From: Allosaccharopolyspora coralli
Lineage (GTDB): Bacteria > Actinomycetota > Actinomycetes > Mycobacteriales > Pseudonocardiaceae
Reading direction: 5' to 3'
DNA length: 64,000 nucleotides
Assembly (NCBI RefSeq): GCF_009664835.1
Contig: NZ_CP045929.1
Coordinates: forward strand, 3,038,001-3,102,000
Shown here: in pieces, positions 61,665 to 64,000 of the stretch
Layout: each line of letters begins with the position of its first letter
Numbering within the stretch: position 1 is the first letter of the stretch
Program-made: the position numbers and the translations under genes
Notes under the pieces: generated by a model
What the model was told of the DNA's origin: nothing
Database searches by the model: none
Seen by the model: only the letters and a program-made list of their open reading frames with translations

Positions 61665-62669
61665 TCACGGCACCGACTCCGCCCCGGCGAGGTCCACCAG
61701 GAACCGGATCGACTCGGCCGTGTCCAGCGCCATCGTCGTGAGCTCGCGCCATGCTTGCTGGTGCACCGAGAGCGCGTTCTCGCCCACGCAGCGCTCCCAC
61801 CCCACACGGTCGGAACGGAACGCGGCGTCGGGATGTCTGCCGTCACCGAAGCCGAGCAGGGTGAAGGAGCCGTCCAACGGAAGCGGACCACTACGGAACG
61901 GCACCACTCGCACGGAGACTGCCTGCGACCGCGCCGCGGCCACGAGCCGGTAGCGCTGCTCAGCGAGTACCTGCGCCTCCCCGGCGAACCGGTACAGCGC
62001 GGACTCCGCCAGGACGGTCTCCACCCGAGGTGACGGGCGGACCGCACGACCGGGAATCCCGTCCTCCGCGCGGGCCAGCACCTGGCGCTGCCGGTCCAGC
62101 AACAGCTGGAGCCGCCGTTCGGCGGCGGAGCCGGCCCGGGCCCGCAACTGAGCCTCCGCGTAGTCCGTCGTCTGCAACAGCTCGGGCACCGACTCGGTGG
62201 CGAAGACCCGGACGGTGCTCGCATCGGACTCCAACCCGACGTAGGAGCGGCGGTCCGGAGGGAGCACGTCTCTGTACGACTCCCACCACCCCTTCCGGCG
62301 CGCCTGCCTGGCGAGTTCGACGAGGTGCGCTCGATGATCACCTTCGACGCCGCACGTCTCGGTGATCGCCATCACCGCGTCCACACCGACGCCCTGCTTC
62401 GCGGATTCGATCTTGCTGAGTTTCGCCTGCGGCCAACCCAGCGTCCTCGCCAACTGGACGTGGGTGAGCCCTGCATCGAGACGGACGCGTTTGAGCTCGG
62501 CCGCGAGGACACGGTGACTCAGTTCGGGGCTGGAGGGCCGCTGCGGGGCCGGTCGAAGGTCGCCGGACGACGGGCGCGAGTCCCGCGGAGCGGATTCCGA
62601 CGCAGGGACGGAGTCGGGCGGTTGACCGGTCATGCGTCCATCGTCGGACGCAGCCGTGGCCAGGTCCAT
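61665..62669 (-). CDS. XRE-family regulator with DUF5753 sensor domain
   Basis: 334 residues. A helix-turn-helix (LKRVRLDAGLTHVQLARTLG, then WPQAKLSKIE) near residues 55-110 is followed by the DUF5753 region (ESVPELLQTTDYAEAQLRAR; LAESALYRF; RSDRVGWERCVGENALSVHQ). Such regulators are numerous in Streptomyces and Pseudonocardiaceae and often pair with a small DUF397 protein; no DUF397 gene is seen here. The ATG at 62669 is chosen as first likely start; 62633 is an alternative. It separates steB from pyrG. Confidence 0.88.
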   Translation of the reverse strand: MDLATAASDDGRMTGQPPDSVPASESAPRDSRPSSGDLRPAPQRPSSPELSHRVLAAELKRVRLDAGLTHVQLARTLGWPQAKLSKIESAKQGVGVDAVMAITETCGVEGDHRAHLVELARQARRKGWWESYRDVLPPDRRSYVGLESDASTVRVFATESVPELLQTTDYAEAQLRARAGSAAERRLQLLLDRQRQVLARAEDGIPGRAVRPSPRVETVLAESALYRFAGEAQVLAEQRYRLVAAARSQAVSVRVVPFRSGPLPLDGSFTLLGFGDGRHPDAAFRSDRVGWERCVGENALSVHQQAWRELTTMALDTAESIRFLVDLAGAESVP

Positions 62670-62680
62670 GCATATCACCG

Positions 62681-62712
62681 GATCGAATGATCGCAATTCG
62701 AATTATTCGAAC
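62681..62712. promoter_or_regulatory. Repeated TTCGAAT motif upstream of the XRE regulator
   Basis: AATTCGAATT (62695-62704) is a perfect palindrome, followed by ATTCGAA (62705-62711) and preceded by TCGAATGA (62683-62690). Three copies of the same AT-rich core in an otherwise very GC-rich region, 12-43 bases ahead of the start, suggest an autoregulatory operator. Confidence 0.5.
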
Positions 62713-62851
62713 GCATGATGAAGTCTAAGGAACCCAACCCGGTCCGGCGCGCCTCTCCCCTCCGTCGTGCCGGATCTCATGGCCGGGCGGTACGTACCCC
62801 GAGCGTGCCGCCCGGCACCCGCGACCACGGTGCACCGCTGCGCCAGAACAA

Positions 62852-63784
62852 TCAGCCCCGCACATCAGGAGAAGGACCTTGCGCACCTTCAGCCACGCCG
62901 TACTGCCCCGAGCGCCCTTCGGTCTGCTCACGCAACGCCAGAACGGTCGCCACCCGTCCAGGGGCCGAGCCCACGTTGTCCACGGTGGACAGGGCCGAAG
63001 CCATCGTGGAGTCGGCTCGCACGACGCCGATCGGTCCCCGGCTCTCCGCTGCCGCGCGGCTCCCGGCGAGGACAGCGCCCTGACCGGCGCGATCCATCTC
63101 GGTGGCGAACCGTGCGATGGTCGCGGCCCTGTCCTGGTCGCCCGACTGCCCGGAGCCGGTGACCACGACCGCGAGCTCAGCGGGTTCGATGTCCTGAGCG
63201 ACCCGGACGAACCCGCCTTCCGTCAGACCGCCGAGGGCGGCGGCTCGTTCCTCGGGCGACGGCTGCGCCCCGGCATTGCCCGAACCGGCCAAGGTCAACG
63301 ATCCGAGAAGTCCTCCTGCGAGAGTCCCGGGATCCGACGCGGGGGGCAGTTGCACTCCTGCCGGAAGCAGCTGCGTGACCACCCTGCGGAGTTCGTCCGC
63401 CCGGTTCGGGTCGGCGAATCCGTCGGTCAGCTGTACCTCCCCGGTGACCCGGGCACCCGCGTCGGCGAGCGTCCGTTTCACGGCCTCGCGCTGTTCGTCG
63501 GGCGCGTCCCCGGTCGTCACCAGGGTGATCGTCCGGGAACGCAGCTGGTCGCGCACCGCCGTCGGCGCTACCGACGTGCCGAACTGCTCGGCGGCCGCGA
63601 GCTGTCCGCGGAGCGCGTCGCGTTCGGACCGCAGCTGCTCCACCTCCTGGCCGAGCGCGTCGCGTTGACCTCCCACAGTGGTCAGCAGACGTTCGCTGAC
63701 CGACGTCGATCCGAGCAGGATGCCGACGGTCAAGGCCAAGAAGACAGCGGCGAGCGAGACGATGTGATAACGAACCGAGATCAC
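62852..63784 (-). CDS. SteB/MctB-family membrane protein
   Basis: 310 residues. One N-terminal membrane helix (VSLAAVFLALTVGILLGSTS) is followed by a coiled coil (QRDALGQEVEQLRSERDALR) and a large extracytoplasmic domain. Corresponds to Rv1698 (MctB, linked to copper resistance) and corynebacterial SteB, which works with SteA in cell separation. The ATG overlaps the steA stop (ATGA at 63781-63784). The last 30 residues are low-complexity. Confidence 0.88.
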   Translation of the reverse strand: MISVRYHIVSLAAVFLALTVGILLGSTSVSERLLTTVGGQRDALGQEVEQLRSERDALRGQLAAAEQFGTSVAPTAVRDQLRSRTITLVTTGDAPDEQREAVKRTLADAGARVTGEVQLTDGFADPNRADELRRVVTQLLPAGVQLPPASDPGTLAGGLLGSLTLAGSGNAGAQPSPEERAAALGGLTEGGFVRVAQDIEPAELAVVVTGSGQSGDQDRAATIARFATEMDRAGQGAVLAGSRAAAESRGPIGVVRADSTMASALSTVDNVGSAPGRVATVLALREQTEGRSGQYGVAEGAQGPSPDVRG

Positions 63785-64000
63785 GAGAACAACCCCTTGC
63801 CGAATTCGAGGACCGAGTTCCCCGTGTCGAGCAGAATCTGGAGATACGCGGAGCCGAAGCCGGTCGCGGCGAGAGTCACGAACACCGTCAGCGCCACCGC
63901 GAGGACGAGGAAGACCACCGCCGCCGTGGGTACTCTGCTGCGCTGCAGCGTGGCTACCGCGGACGCGTCGACCACTTTGCCGCCGAGGCGCAATCGGGTC
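63781..64000 (-). CDS. SteA C-terminal end (5' part outside window)
   Basis: Open to the right edge of the window. The visible 70-odd residues (TRLRLGGKVVDASAVATLQR, SRVPTAAVVFLVLAVALTVF) are the C-terminus of SteA-type proteins (Rv1697), ending with one membrane helix and a short outer tail. An in-frame TTG at 63993 is not the real start. Followed by steB/mctB with a 4-base overlap. Confidence 0.83.
   Translation of the reverse strand, partial: TRLRLGGKVVDASAVATLQRSRVPTAAVVFLVLAVALTVFVTLAATGFGSAYLQILLDTGNSVLEFGKGLFS

Noticed and set aside
1-64000. CRISPR arrays, insertion sequences, prophage and integrases (other than XerD).
   Set aside because: No regularly spaced short direct repeats, transposase motifs or phage genes are seen. 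XerD is the housekeeping copy in its conserved place.

Overview
The window is high-GC, densely coded DNA with frequent GTG starts and stop/start-overlap operons. It comes from an actinobacterium of the order Pseudonocardiales; a Pseudonocardiaceae genus of the Saccharomonospora/Prauserella/Amycolatopsis kind is my inference. Supporting evidence is mycothiol-type chemistry (an MDMPI-family protein), an IdeR/DtxR-type iron box, DUF3040 and DUF1707 sequences, and a right-hand third that keeps the conserved order steA - steB/mctB - pyrG - Nudix - xerD - parA - RHH protein - scpA - scpB - rluB - cmk - (plsC) - der. This is the order of Mycobacterium tuberculosis Rv1697-Rv1713 read on the minus strand. 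I see no rRNA, tRNA, insertion sequence, prophage or CRISPR array.

Left part (1-26 kb): a molybdenum hydroxylase operon (2Fe-2S, FAD/4Fe-4S and Mo subunits, the last cut by the window edge); a small ATPase-like regulator, an epoxide-hydrolase-like enzyme and an MFS exporter; a phosphopantetheinyl transferase; a TPR-GGDEF diguanylate cyclase; a six-repeat DivIVA-like protein; a FetB-type permease; an iron-siderophore importer (ATPase, lipoprotein, fused double permease) behind an IdeR box; thioredoxin and pirin; a divergent, GntR-controlled module (HMG-CoA-lyase-like enzyme, CaiB-type CoA transferase, small membrane protein, SSS symporter) that looks like a complete import-activate-cleave route for a branched hydroxy-dicarboxylate; a copper pair (csoR, copZ) with YrhK; an L,D-transpeptidase; and CBS and GlsB/YeaQ proteins.

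Middle part (26-48 kb): AlkB behind a large membrane glycosyltransferase; a quinone-stress cluster (esterase, MhqO-type dioxygenase, WrbA) with a divergent MarR regulator and two palindromic operators; pobA; a tiny zinc-ribbon gene; PhoD-like phosphatase; APC permease; MDMPI-family protein; secreted SGNH lipase and M28 peptidase; CNT nucleoside permease; VOC protein; a secreted GH43-like enzyme with a C-terminal beta-helix cassette; and an S9 peptidase.

Right part (48-64 kb): the conserved chromosome-segregation/nucleotide cluster described above. It is interrupted by a plus-strand K+/H+ antiporter pair (KhtT/KhtU-like) between rluB and cmk, and by a minus-strand XRE regulator between steB and pyrG.

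The most unusual feature is not a protein. Two families of long, highly palindromic intergenic elements recur through the window, mostly between convergent genes. Family 1 (about 100-220 bp, copies near 10.4, 22.3, 24.7, 29.6, 32.7, 38.4 and 59.0 kb) has terminal inverted repeats that supply the TGA stop codons of the flanking genes, so the element is seated exactly at gene ends. Family 2 (up to about 210 bp, near 3.4, 11.3, 24.9, 26.2, 34.5, 38.2, 48.3 and 58.7 kb) has its own nested hairpins ending in GGTTCCG-n3-CGGAACC. At 24.6-25.0 kb and 38.2-38.5 kb the two families sit side by side. They look like mobile or selected 3'-end elements (terminator/RNA-stability type).
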